A stretch of DNA of 64,000 nucleotides from Nocardiopsis ansamitocini (lineage in GTDB: Bacteria; Actinomycetota; Actinomycetes; Streptosporangiales; Streptosporangiaceae), in NCBI RefSeq assembly GCF_030268225.1, contig NZ_BSQG01000001.1, positions 248,001 to 312,000 on the forward strand, given 5' to 3'. The translations under genes were made by a program, and so were the position numbers. Of this stretch, positions 11,063 through 19,915 are shown piece after piece. The number at the start of each line of letters is the position of its first letter. Position 1 is the first letter of the stretch. Below the pieces are notes generated by a model that was given only the letters and a program-made list of their open reading frames with translations, was not told where the DNA came from and searched no databases.

Positions 11063-11158
11063 ATGGAAAATTCCCGACTTCGTATTGAAAATGCTGCTGT
11101 GCAATCCCTCGGGGGTGTCGCCACAAACGTTCCAACCGTAACGGAATATCCGAAGTGA
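11063..11158 (+). CDS. Possible 31-residue small ORF in an AT-rich gap
   Basis: An ATG (11063) with AGGGA immediately upstream opens a 31-codon frame in a stretch much poorer in GC than its surroundings. The peptide starts MENSRLRIENAAVQSLGG. I recognise no family. The spacing of the purine run to ATG is short, so translation is doubtful. It may instead be a remnant of transferred DNA at the border of the accessory island. Confidence 0.22.
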   Translation: MENSRLRIENAAVQSLGGVATNVPTVTEYPK

Positions 11159-11191
11159 CGGCAGGGCAGGGGCAGGCACCACGGAACCGGA

Positions 11192-11683
11192 TCAGGGAGC
11201 GGCGTCCCCGCCTGCCTCGATGACATTGCCGGTGCCGAGGTCAGCCGAACGCGGGTCACCCGAAGCGTAGTAGACGAGGTTCTTTGAACCGACCACGTTC
11301 ACCGACGTCGCCGTGCCGACATGGACCTCGTTGCCGCTTCCCGCGACGTTGACGTCACCGCAGGAGCCGTTCAGGACCACCGTCGTGTCGCTGGCCACGA
11401 CGTTGACGGCACGATCGCCGCAGTCTTCCTTGATGTTCTCCCCGCTGGAGGCGATGGTGAACACGGATTCGCCGTCGGCCCGCACCCCTCCACTCGACTC
11501 CGAGGCGTTTCCCGCGCCGGGGATCACGACCTCGGCGTCTCCGTTGCCGACCGAGACACCGCCGTCCTCGTCGATGGAGATACCGGTGCCGTTCTCGTCG
11601 CGCAGGTCGATACCGCTACAGCCCGCGCCTGCCAGCATGAACAGGGTCGCCGCACCGGCGGTGGCAAGGATCCGGCCTCGCAT
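11192..11683 (-). CDS. DUF3060-type lipoprotein
   Basis: The start is ATG 11683 with GAGGAGA 7 nt upstream; longer frames are shadows. The N-terminus is a lipoprotein signal (RGRILATAGAATLFMLAGAG then Cys about residue 22), so the protein should be lipidated by Lgt and face outside. After an Asp/Gly-rich linker, the C-terminal ~85 residues show the repetitive beta pattern of DUF3060 (NVVASDTTVVLNGSCGDVNV, then GSGNEVHVGTATSVNVVGSKN), with two Cys that could pair. The function of the family is unknown. It is a single gene between the GNAT gene and the accessory island. Confidence 0.8.
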   Translation of the reverse strand: MRGRILATAGAATLFMLAGAGCSGIDLRDENGTGISIDEDGGVSVGNGDAEVVIPGAGNASESSGGVRADGESVFTIASSGENIKEDCGDRAVNVVASDTTVVLNGSCGDVNVAGSGNEVHVGTATSVNVVGSKNLVYYASGDPRSADLGTGNVIEAGGDAAP

Positions 11684-12222
11684 GGGGATTCTCCTCAAGT
11701 CGTGGTCGGGCGGCCGGCTGCTCGGCCACCCGATGATTGGACGCGCGCGGGCCCGCCACGGTTCGCCACGGCGACGATTCGGGTACGGACGGCGACCGAA
11801 AGCGGTCACCGCAGGCTGGGCTCGTTGCCTGCCGGGGCCTCCCCCGCTCAGGATCAGTAGTCCCGGAGCGTCGAAACGGCGGCGTCCGGTCCTGGTCGAG
11901 CCCGGCGACGGCCACCCCATCCATTTCTACGGGGATGCCCACCAGCACAAGGAACCCACTGTTGGGACCGGTTTCGAGCCGTGGAACCGTAACGAGGCGG
12001 TTGCCGGACGAGTGCGGCATCGGTACCGGGAGTCGCGAGGATATCAACGCGCGCTTCCACTACGGGCAATCCGCCCCACGCCGGGTTGCCCCGATGCTCT
12101 CGCGGATGGGCCGGTTTATGCGATGACGCAAATATTGGGGCTCCCGCATAGACGGCTCAGGTGCGCCACTCGTACGGTCGTGACAACCGGCCCGCAGGGG
12201 TCGTCCGAGGGGGTTCGTGGTC
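11684..12222. other. Gene-poor stretch between the lipoprotein and the accessory island
   Basis: No frame in this 539-bp stretch has both a plausible ribosome site and recognisable protein features. Several open frames of 60-130 codons exist on both strands but have the composition of GC-rich shadows. Regulatory sequences for the divergent lipoprotein (minus) and small-protein operon (plus) must lie here. GC content drops towards 12110-12180. Confidence 0.6.
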
Positions 12223-12429
12223 ATGGCTCGTGAAGGACTGATCCGGCTTACCGGCAACGAAAACGGTACGTGCGGTAAGGACGATTGCCCGAACGTCTAC
12301 CGGACCGCATCGGGATCATTCGTGGTCCAGGGCGACATGTCCGATGCCTTCAAGGCGCCTGACGGGGAAGGGCTCGTGGAGATTCCCGAGGAGACGTTGA
12401 GGGAGGCTGTTCGTGCTCTTGGCTGGTGA
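12223..12429 (+). CDS. Small hypothetical protein of a WhiJ-type regulatory cassette
   Basis: ATG 12223 lies 9 nt after a GAGGGGG ribosome site; a GTG two codons earlier is too close to it. The 68-residue protein has a Cys pair in NGTCGKDDCPNVYRT, then SGSFVVQGDMSDAF, and an acidic C-terminal helix. Small proteins with a DCP..Y...VVQG pattern recur beside DUF6879 and XRE-DUF5753 genes in actinomycetes, as I recall. The Cys pair could bind metal, which is not shown. It overlaps the next gene by 17 nt, so the two are co-translated. Confidence 0.7.
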   Translation: MAREGLIRLTGNENGTCGKDDCPNVYRTASGSFVVQGDMSDAFKAPDGEGLVEIPEETLREAVRALGW

Positions 12430-12937
12430 GGAGTGGGCTGCTCGCTTTGAAGGATTTCAGCGGGAAGCCTGGCGTCTGGAGACTCTGCCTCAATACCTCA
12501 TGCCCCAGGAAGCGGAGGAGTTCGAGGCATTCAGGGACGGTGCTCGCATCGATCCGGCATCCGTGTCGAACGAGTACACCGACCGGTTGCGCCGGCAAGT
12601 CACACAGGGACGAAGCCAAGGCCGGGTTCATGTGCTGACTCGTCCGCTGTCCGACTACCTTCGGTTCGAGTTCCACCACTACTACAAGGCCCACTCGCTG
12701 GCCGGTGAACGAATCCGCATTCTCGACGTGACGGATCGACCCAACCCTCTTGAGGGAGTACAGGATTTTTGGATGTTCGACCGTTTTGAAGTGGTCCTCA
12801 TGAACTACCACTCCGACGGTCGGCAGATCGGCCGAGAAGTGTTCCATGGCGACGTTGCGCCGTTCCTTGACTACCAGCGGATCGCGGTCGATGAGTCGGT
12901 TTCCTTCGAGGAGTATGTGAAGGGCCTTGGCCTTTGA
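12413..12937 (+). CDS. DUF6879-like protein
   Basis: This 174-residue cytosolic protein starts at GTG 12413 with GGGAGG 6 nt upstream, inside the end of the previous gene. Features include GEEWAARFEGFQREAWRLET at the N-terminus, then RVHVLTRPLSDYLRFEFHHY and ILDVTDRP, and the segment DFWMFDRFEVVLMNYHSDG with a following HGDVAPF. This layout (early FxREAxRLE, central R.V..PL.DY.R, late FWxFD) is what I associate with DUF6879, found beside XRE-DUF5753 regulators. Function is unknown. It overlaps the next gene by 11 nt. Codon use is less GC-biased than in the core genes. Confidence 0.65.
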   Translation: MLLAGEEWAARFEGFQREAWRLETLPQYLMPQEAEEFEAFRDGARIDPASVSNEYTDRLRRQVTQGRSQGRVHVLTRPLSDYLRFEFHHYYKAHSLAGERIRILDVTDRPNPLEGVQDFWMFDRFEVVLMNYHSDGRQIGREVFHGDVAPFLDYQRIAVDESVSFEEYVKGLGL

Positions 12938-13769
12938 TCCCGGGGCGCTGAGACGTTCCAGGTCAGATCTAGCGGCAGCCTTGAAGGAGGAGCGCAACCG
13001 GGCCGGATGGACTCAGGTGCGGCTCGCCAAGCGCTGCAACATGAGTCAGACCAAGGTGAGCAACATCGAAAGCGGGAAGTTGACCCCCGCCATAGTCGAT
13101 GTCGAGCTGATCCTTGAATCCCTGGGCGCCAACGGTCCGCTAGCTACTGAAATCCTGTCGCTTGCCCGCTCCGCCAACACTGAGTGGCAAGATCATTGGA
13201 CGTCTCGCCGCAGGGGATTGGACAAAAAGCAGAATGAGTTGGCACGCCTGGAGGCGAGAACCAAGGAGTTCCGTTTCTTTCTGCTCTCCATGGTCACCGG
13301 CCTACTCGCCACACCCGACTATGTTCGGGCGAGCATCGCCGATGTCTCCGGCGATCAACAAAAAACAATTGCCAAGAAACTTGAACGACAGAGCATCCTG
13401 CTCGACACTGAGAAGTCGTTCACTTTCATCCTGACCGAGCAGGCTGCCAGGTGGCCTATCCTTCCCCCTCTTGCAATGGCTATGCAATTGGATCGATTGA
13501 CATCGGTTTCCCGCCTGCCCAACGTCCAGTTAGGCGTTCTCCCTCTCATCGGCCATATTCCGGAACGGCCGTTGAACACTTTCACGGTCTACGACCGGCG
13601 CCTTGCCACTGTGGAAACCGGAACCGGGGCTCTGACCCTCCGGGACCACCGAGACGTGAACGCTTACCGAGATGACTTCGACAGGTACGAGAAATATACG
13701 GTTTGGGGTGAAAACTGTCGGGGACTGTTGTCCGAGTGGTCGATGATTTTTACCCGACAACGCCAATAA
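12927..13769 (+). CDS. XRE-family regulator with DUF5753 (WhiJ/Scr1-like)
   Basis: The TTG start (12927) follows GAAGGGCC and overlaps the DUF6879-like gene. Residues ~10-70 form a lambda-repressor HTH (LKEERNRAGWTQVRLAKRCNMSQTKVSNIESGKLTP). The remaining ~200 residues are the DUF5753 sensor-like domain (MVTGLLATPDYVRASIADV, and LGVLPLIGHIPERPLNTFTVYD). WhiJ-like proteins usually regulate their own locus, and a DUF397 or small acidic protein relieves their repression. Here the small CP-protein and DUF6879 partner take the usual DUF397 position. The gene is relatively AT-rich, which suggests horizontal acquisition. Confidence 0.85.
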   Translation: MAFDPGALRRSRSDLAAALKEERNRAGWTQVRLAKRCNMSQTKVSNIESGKLTPAIVDVELILESLGANGPLATEILSLARSANTEWQDHWTSRRRGLDKKQNELARLEARTKEFRFFLLSMVTGLLATPDYVRASIADVSGDQQKTIAKKLERQSILLDTEKSFTFILTEQAARWPILPPLAMAMQLDRLTSVSRLPNVQLGVLPLIGHIPERPLNTFTVYDRRLATVETGTGALTLRDHRDVNAYRDDFDRYEKYTVWGENCRGLLSEWSMIFTRQRQ

Positions 13770-13837
13770 AGCGCTGAGTTCGGGCTAGCTTGAGGGATCA
13801 TTTCCTCGTACTCACCAACACGGGAGGCGGGGACAGC

Positions 13838-13933
13838 ATGGCAGTAGCGGCGACAGAGACCGGCACCAGACACGGCGATTACGTGACTTGCCCCGGGGGC
13901 CAGCCTGGGCATGACCCACACCCGACGGCATAG
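13838..13933 (+). CDS. Possible 31-residue peptide upstream of the NUDIX gene
   Basis: ATG 13838 has GGGAGG (13822-13827) 10 nt upstream, a good ribosome site for a frame ending at TAG 13931. The peptide starts MAVAATETGTRHGDYVTCPG and ends in a Gly/His/Pro-rich tail with one Cys. It fills part of an otherwise empty 211-bp gap. I recognise no family. It could be a small regulatory protein, a leader, or a modified-peptide precursor, but no maturation enzyme is obvious nearby. Confidence 0.35.
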   Translation: MAVAATETGTRHGDYVTCPGGQPGHDPHPTA

Positions 13934-13986
13934 GTTGAGCAAACATCGCAAGCGCGTCCAACGCTTGCCCTATCGAAAGAGTGCGT

Positions 13987-14442
13987 ATGAAGCGCATCAT
14001 TGCCCGAATGTGGAAGCTCATTCGCGGACCCCTGCAATGGCGCTTCCTGTGGTTCGCGCACGCCAAATTCATGATCGGCGTGACGGGCGTGGTGCGGAAC
14101 GAGGCGGGGGAGATCCTGCTTCTCAAACACCGAATGTGGCCCGCAGAGCGGCCATGGGGACTTCCCACCGGTTATGCGATCAAGAGTGAAGAGTTCCCGA
14201 AAACCATCGTTCGAGAGGTTCGGGAGGAAACCGGTCTCGAAGTCCTTCCTGGCCGACTGGTCCAGGTGACCAGCGGCTACAAGCTCCGCGCGGAAATCGC
14301 CTACGAGGCGCTTCACGTGGGTGGAACTCTCAAGCTCGACAGCTTCGAGATTCTGGAGGCGAAATGGTTCAGCCCGGACACGCTCCCGGAAGGGATACAA
14401 GAGTCCCACGTCCAACTCATCAGGGCGGGGGCGGCGACCTGA
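13987..14442 (+). CDS. NUDIX hydrolase of the accessory island
   Basis: The 151-residue protein starts at ATG 13987 (or at GTG 13981). An amphipathic basic N-terminus (KRIIARMWKLIRGPLQWRFL) precedes the Nudix fold. The fold starts at GVTGVVRNEAGEILLLKHR and carries a complete box from GYAIKSEEFP to VREVREETGLEV (about residues 58-80). The RMWPAERPWGLPTG approach to the box resembles NUDIX proteins acting on nucleotide-linked substrates, but I cannot name the substrate. The basic amphipathic N-terminus might associate with membranes. It is probably co-transcribed with the unknown gene downstream. Confidence 0.85.
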   Translation: MKRIIARMWKLIRGPLQWRFLWFAHAKFMIGVTGVVRNEAGEILLLKHRMWPAERPWGLPTGYAIKSEEFPKTIVREVREETGLEVLPGRLVQVTSGYKLRAEIAYEALHVGGTLKLDSFEILEAKWFSPDTLPEGIQESHVQLIRAGAAT

Positions 14443-14483
14443 CGGAACTCTCCCCGAACGAGTCCGTCACCGGCGTCAAGGCA

Positions 14484-15428
14484 ATGGCGATGCTGGCAGC
14501 CATGCGCGCCGACGCGTCTTCGCTCACGGGAAAGCACCCGGCCCACGTGTTCCGGCCTCTCTCGGAAACGCTCAACCGATGGACGGCTCATGGCATCGAT
14601 ACCGCGCTGTTTTATGCAGGTGCAGAAACGGCCAGGCGTCGGTACGCCGGATGCGGGTTGACGAAGATGTTGCCGCTCGACCGCGTACTGATCGGCTGCG
14701 AATCCTCGCGTGTCGGTGCCTTCGGCGGGTTCCACCACTCGGATCAGGGATACCGGCACCTTCAAATGATGGCCGTCATCACCATGTACGGCCCCATGGA
14801 ACGACGGAACCCCGAACGCCCCGCTCTGGCCCTACTCGACCTGCTGCGTGCGTACGCGCATGACTGCCTTCACTACGGATCGCGTAGGCGGTACGTGGAA
14901 GTGGCAGGCATCCCCGTCCGCACGCAGTACGGAATCAACTATCGCCGCGCAACCGGGCAGTCCTACTCGGCTGCCGATCAGCACGGAAGCCGCCACACGC
15001 GAAATCTCGGAATAGTCATGGAAGGAGCGTGTGACAAAGAGGCGCGTTCCATCACCCGACAGACAGCAGAACGGTTCGGTTTGACGGAACCTTCAGACAT
15101 TCTCGGCACACTCACCTTCCGAGACGTGACGGGAACGTTGACGGAGGAGGACACCCGGCGCGTGGTGGACGTACCGGAAAGCGAAGAACAGACGCTCTAC
15201 GCGGCAGCCCTCAGCGGCTACGAGGAAGGTGTCAACCGCCGATACGCGCACTTCCTCTCGGAGTTCGCCCCCGGGGAGGAGAGCGAGTGCCACACACGTC
15301 TACTCGCCGCCATCATCAACGGTGATGCGCCGGAGCTGGGGGCGTGGCTGGACGAACGCCACGGCCCGGGGACCTTCACGGGCCTGTTCCGCACGCCGGG
15401 CTACTTTGAACCCGGCTTGGCCGTGTAG
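14484..15428 (+). CDS. Unrecognised 314-residue protein paired with NUDIX
   Basis: I do not recognise this family. The frame is open from 14364, but ATG 14484, preceded by AAGG, avoids a long overlap with the NUDIX gene and begins MAMLAAMRADASSLTGK. Visible features are a globular, mostly helical sequence without a signal peptide or TM segment. It has a His-rich central block (GGFHHSDQGYRHLQMM, then LLDLLRAYAHDCLHYGSRRRY) and NYRRATGQSYSAADQHGSRH. The spacing of His and Asp in HDCLH and the preceding HH would suit metal binding, which is speculation. Codon bias sits between core and island genes. It ends 45 bp before the convergent uvrB. Confidence 0.7.
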   Translation: MAMLAAMRADASSLTGKHPAHVFRPLSETLNRWTAHGIDTALFYAGAETARRRYAGCGLTKMLPLDRVLIGCESSRVGAFGGFHHSDQGYRHLQMMAVITMYGPMERRNPERPALALLDLLRAYAHDCLHYGSRRRYVEVAGIPVRTQYGINYRRATGQSYSAADQHGSRHTRNLGIVMEGACDKEARSITRQTAERFGLTEPSDILGTLTFRDVTGTLTEEDTRRVVDVPESEEQTLYAAALSGYEEGVNRRYAHFLSEFAPGEESECHTRLLAAIINGDAPELGAWLDERHGPGTFTGLFRTPGYFEPGLAV

Positions 15429-15473
15429 GCGTTCGCCCCATGCAACAGGGCACCCGCGGAGCGGCTGCGCCTC

Positions 15474-17582
<2,109 letters not shown>

Positions 17583-17690
17583 GTCGCCTCAACTCCCCCG
17601 TCGGACATGATCCACCCTCGGACCCAACCGTATCCCCGGGCTATGACAACAACCGTCGGGTGGCGGGGGATTCCCCGGCGGCGTGATGGC

Positions 17691-18251
17691 TCAGACGTGC
17701 GGCCAGGCGCTTCCCGACAGGTCGTAGGCGAGGTGGAACCACACCTGCCGGTGGCTGCGGAAGCCGTTGTCGCCCCAGGACGTGGCGATGCTGTCCACGA
17801 GGGCCAGGCCGCGCCCGGTCTCGGCGGCGAGCCGGTCGGCGAAGCGGTGGGAGGCGAGGTAGGAGCGGTCGCGGTGGTCGTGGTCGGTCCTCTCCAGCTC
17901 GCCGCCGTCGCGGCAGGTCAGCGTCATGCCGGTGGGCGAGCGGTCCACCCGCAGCGTGTAGGTCTCGCCGGGCAGCCCCGAGCGGGTGTGCGTCAGGGCG
18001 TTGGCGACGAGTTCGCTGCCCAGCAGGTCGAACAGGAAGCGGTACTCCGCCCCTTGCGCGGCGGCACAGGTGTCCAGGAAGGCGTGCACCATCGGCATCA
18101 GCAGCGGCTCGCCCCGGAAGGTGAAGGCGCGGCAGGTGTAGTGGCAGCCCTCGAAGGCGCGGTTGAAGTAGTGCTCGTAGCCGCTGGGGATCAACAGGTT
18201 GAGCGGGATCGTCACCTCGGGCATCGGCGGGACGGGGGTGAGGGTGAACAT
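17691..18251 (-). CDS. ATP-binding (HATPase_c, anti-sigma-like) protein of a WhiJ cassette
   Basis: The start is ATG 18251 with GAGGAG 6 nt upstream; the longer frame is not needed. The 186-residue protein has a C-terminal GHKL fold: N-box FDLLGSELVANALTHT (about residues 80-95), a CRDGGEL segment, and the glycine motif TGRGLALVDSIATSWG (about residues 150-165). This is the RsbW/SpoIIAB-like kinase family that in Streptomyces often lies beside whiJ-type regulators and DUF397 genes (AbaA-like). The N-terminal ~70 residues include two Cys in FEGCHYTCRAF. It is divergent from the XRE gene and shares the palindromic region at 18406-18447. Confidence 0.83.
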   Translation of the reverse strand: MFTLTPVPPMPEVTIPLNLLIPSGYEHYFNRAFEGCHYTCRAFTFRGEPLLMPMVHAFLDTCAAAQGAEYRFLFDLLGSELVANALTHTRSGLPGETYTLRVDRSPTGMTLTCRDGGELERTDHDHRDRSYLASHRFADRLAAETGRGLALVDSIATSWGDNGFRSHRQVWFHLAYDLSGSAWPHV

Positions 18252-18405
18252 GCGGGCTCCTCGGGGAGAACGGGCGTGCGGAAGGAAGCAGGGGCCGATC
18301 GCCCGCGAGAAGGTCCGTTGCCCGGACACGGAGGCGGACGGGGCGTAGCGTGACCAGGGAAACGGTGCGTGATGTGGTGGTCACTGGCCACACCCATAGA
18401 TTAAC

Positions 18406-18447
18406 TCGACATTGTCGAATTTCAAGAGAGAATTCGACAATGTCGAA
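18406..18447. promoter_or_regulatory. Double palindromic operator between the HATPase and XRE genes
   Basis: Two perfect odd palindromes sit here: a 13-mer at 18406-18418 (TCGACATTGTCGA) and a 15-mer at 18433-18447 (TTCGACAATGTCGAA), with centres 28 bp apart. Together they form a larger perfect inverted repeat with 15-base arms (18407-18421 and 18431-18445) and a 9-bp spacer. The second overlaps a TCGACA -35 box spaced 18 bp from TAGGCT (18458-18463), which lies 6 bp before the XRE ATG, so that transcript should be leaderless and repressible. The likely ligand is the adjacent XRE regulator (inference). Confidence 0.75.
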
Positions 18448-18469
18448 AAAATTGCCTTAGGCTTCCTTC

Positions 18470-19333
18470 ATGCGCAACCCACACAGCCCCACGCTCCGAC
18501 TGCGGCGTCTTGTCGCGGAGTTGAAACAAGGACGCGAGAACAAGAACTTCACTGTCGCCCAAGCCGGTCAGCGTCTGGGGTGGACCGCATCCAAGATCAG
18601 CAAGATCGAGACCACCGAGACTCGGCGGATCATGGCCGCCGACCTCGACAGGCTGCTGGACCTGTACGACATCGACGACCCCGCCAAACGGAGCGCTCTT
18701 CATGCTCTTGCCCGCGACGCGAAGGAGCGCGGCTGGTGGTCGAAGTACCGGGAAGTCTTCGGAGAGCAGGCGTTGCCGGACTTCGAGGCAGAGGCATCGG
18801 TGATCCGGACCTTCGAGGGTTTGGTGGTTCCGGGCCTGCTCCAGACCCCCGAATACGCGGAAGCGCTGTTTCGCGGAGGCCGCTACACCGGTCCGGATGA
18901 CATCGAACGTCGGGTGCGAGCGCGGATGGCGCGACGCGAGATCCTCACCAGGTTCAACCCTGTGCATCTGCGCGCGGTTCTGGATGAAGCCGCGCTACGG
19001 CGCATGATCGGTGACACGGAGATCATGCATGAACAGCTCCAGCACCTGCTCTACATGGCGAAGCTGCCCAACATCGACGTCCAGATCCTGCCCTTCTCCG
19101 TGGGGTCGCACGCGGCGCTCGTCGCGCCGTTCAGCATCCTGGAATTCGCCGAGCACCTGAACCCGCCAATCGTTCATGTCGGAACTGTTACTGATTCAGT
19201 ATTCTTCGAACAGGCCGGAGACGTTGAGCGCTACAACATGACGTTCGGCGACATCCAGGGCACCGCCATCAGCACCTCGCAGAGCGCAAGGTTCATTACC
19301 GAGCTGTCCGAATCCCTAGAGAGAGACGCATGA
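18470..19333 (+). CDS. XRE-family regulator with DUF5753 (WhiJ-like)
   Basis: The 287-residue protein has an N-terminal HTH (residues ~10-65: FTVAQAGQRLGWTASKISKIE) and a DUF5753 domain. That domain has the family hallmarks VIRTFEGLVVPGLLQTPEYAEAL, RMARREILTR, HLRAVLDEAALRRMIG, LPNIDVQILPFSVGSHAAL and VFFEQAGDVERYNMTF. This is the typical WhiJ partner of DUF397 proteins: a DNA-binding regulator whose activity is modulated by the small protein. The ATG lacks a ribosome site and lies 6 bp after a -10-like TAGGCT, consistent with a leaderless mRNA. The stop overlaps the DUF397 ATG as ATGA. Confidence 0.9.
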   Translation: MRNPHSPTLRLRRLVAELKQGRENKNFTVAQAGQRLGWTASKISKIETTETRRIMAADLDRLLDLYDIDDPAKRSALHALARDAKERGWWSKYREVFGEQALPDFEAEASVIRTFEGLVVPGLLQTPEYAEALFRGGRYTGPDDIERRVRARMARREILTRFNPVHLRAVLDEAALRRMIGDTEIMHEQLQHLLYMAKLPNIDVQILPFSVGSHAALVAPFSILEFAEHLNPPIVHVGTVTDSVFFEQAGDVERYNMTFGDIQGTAISTSQSARFITELSESLERDA

Positions 19334-19515
19334 CCAACGAGCTGGTTTTCCACAAGAGCAGCTACAGCGGCCAAGAACCCAACTGCCTCGAAGTCGCCCC
19401 CCTCACCGCAGGCGCCGCCCTACGCGACTCCAAACACCCCCACCACGGCCACCTCACCTTCCCCGCCACCGAATGGGACGCCTTCCTCACCGCCGCCCGC
19501 GACCACGCCCTCTGA
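19330..19515 (+). CDS. DUF397 protein, first copy
   Basis: This 61-residue protein has the complete DUF397 pattern: FHKSSYSGQEPNCLEVAPL, then ALRDSKHPHHGHLTFPATEW and a short C-terminal helix (DAFLTAARDHA). DUF397 proteins are small partners of WhiJ-like regulators. The ATG overlaps the regulator stop by 4 nt, so the two are translationally coupled and probably made together. Its 3' 153 bp are nearly identical to those of the copy 379 bp downstream. Confidence 0.9.
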   Translation: MTNELVFHKSSYSGQEPNCLEVAPLTAGAALRDSKHPHHGHLTFPATEWDAFLTAARDHAL

Positions 19516-19912
19516 CCGGACACCGGCCGCGCGGCCCCGAGCCCTGACCGGTAACGGTCACCATCCGGGCCGCCCGGCTGCGATGGGTGGACCCTCACAA
19601 CGGGAATCACCTCGGGTGACCACATACCTTCCCCGAAGGAATCCCGTTATGGAACCAACACTGAACTTCCGCAAAAGCAGCTACAGCGGCCAAGCCCCTA
19701 ACTACGCCGAGGTGGCTCCCCTCCGCTTCCGCACAAGCTCGCACAGCGGACAGGATCAGAACTGCCTCGAAGTCGCCCCCCTCACCACAGGCGCCGCCCT
19801 ACGCGACTCCAAACACCCCCACCACGGCCACCTCACCTTCCCCGCCACCGAATGGGACGCCTTCCTCACCGCCGCCCGCGACCACGCCCTCTGACCGGAC
19901 ACCGGCCGCGCG
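19381..19912 (+). repeat. 153-bp direct repeat from DUF397 gene duplication
   Basis: 19381-19533 and 19760-19912 differ at a single base. The 379-bp offset spans the end of one DUF397 gene and the whole second gene. The repeat covers the last ~45 codons, the stop codon and ~18 bp of 3' flank. Near-identity at third positions shows recent duplication or gene conversion. Confidence 0.9.
19649..19894 (+). CDS. DUF397 protein, second copy with an internally duplicated N-terminus
   Basis: ATG 19649 has GAAGGA 8 nt upstream, giving 81 residues. The first part (FRKSSYSGQAPNYAEVAPL) is a DUF397 N-terminal half. It runs straight into a second N-terminal half (FRTSSHSGQDQNCLEVAPL) and then the shared C-terminal half. 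So it looks like a fusion of one and a half DUF397 domains, made by unequal recombination with the first copy. In the leading half the Cys is replaced by Tyr. Whether the fused form still binds the WhiJ-like regulator is unknown. It is convergent with the methyltransferase gene, with only 21 bp between stops. Confidence 0.85.
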   Translation: MEPTLNFRKSSYSGQAPNYAEVAPLRFRTSSHSGQDQNCLEVAPLTTGAALRDSKHPHHGHLTFPATEWDAFLTAARDHAL

Positions 19913-19915
19913 CCG

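Noticed and set aside
11616-12047. Minus-strand frame upstream of the lipoprotein, considered as a longer protein or pseudogene
   Set aside because: No ribosome site at its start, no recognisable family, and the good ribosome site at 11683 belongs to the lipoprotein in a different frame.
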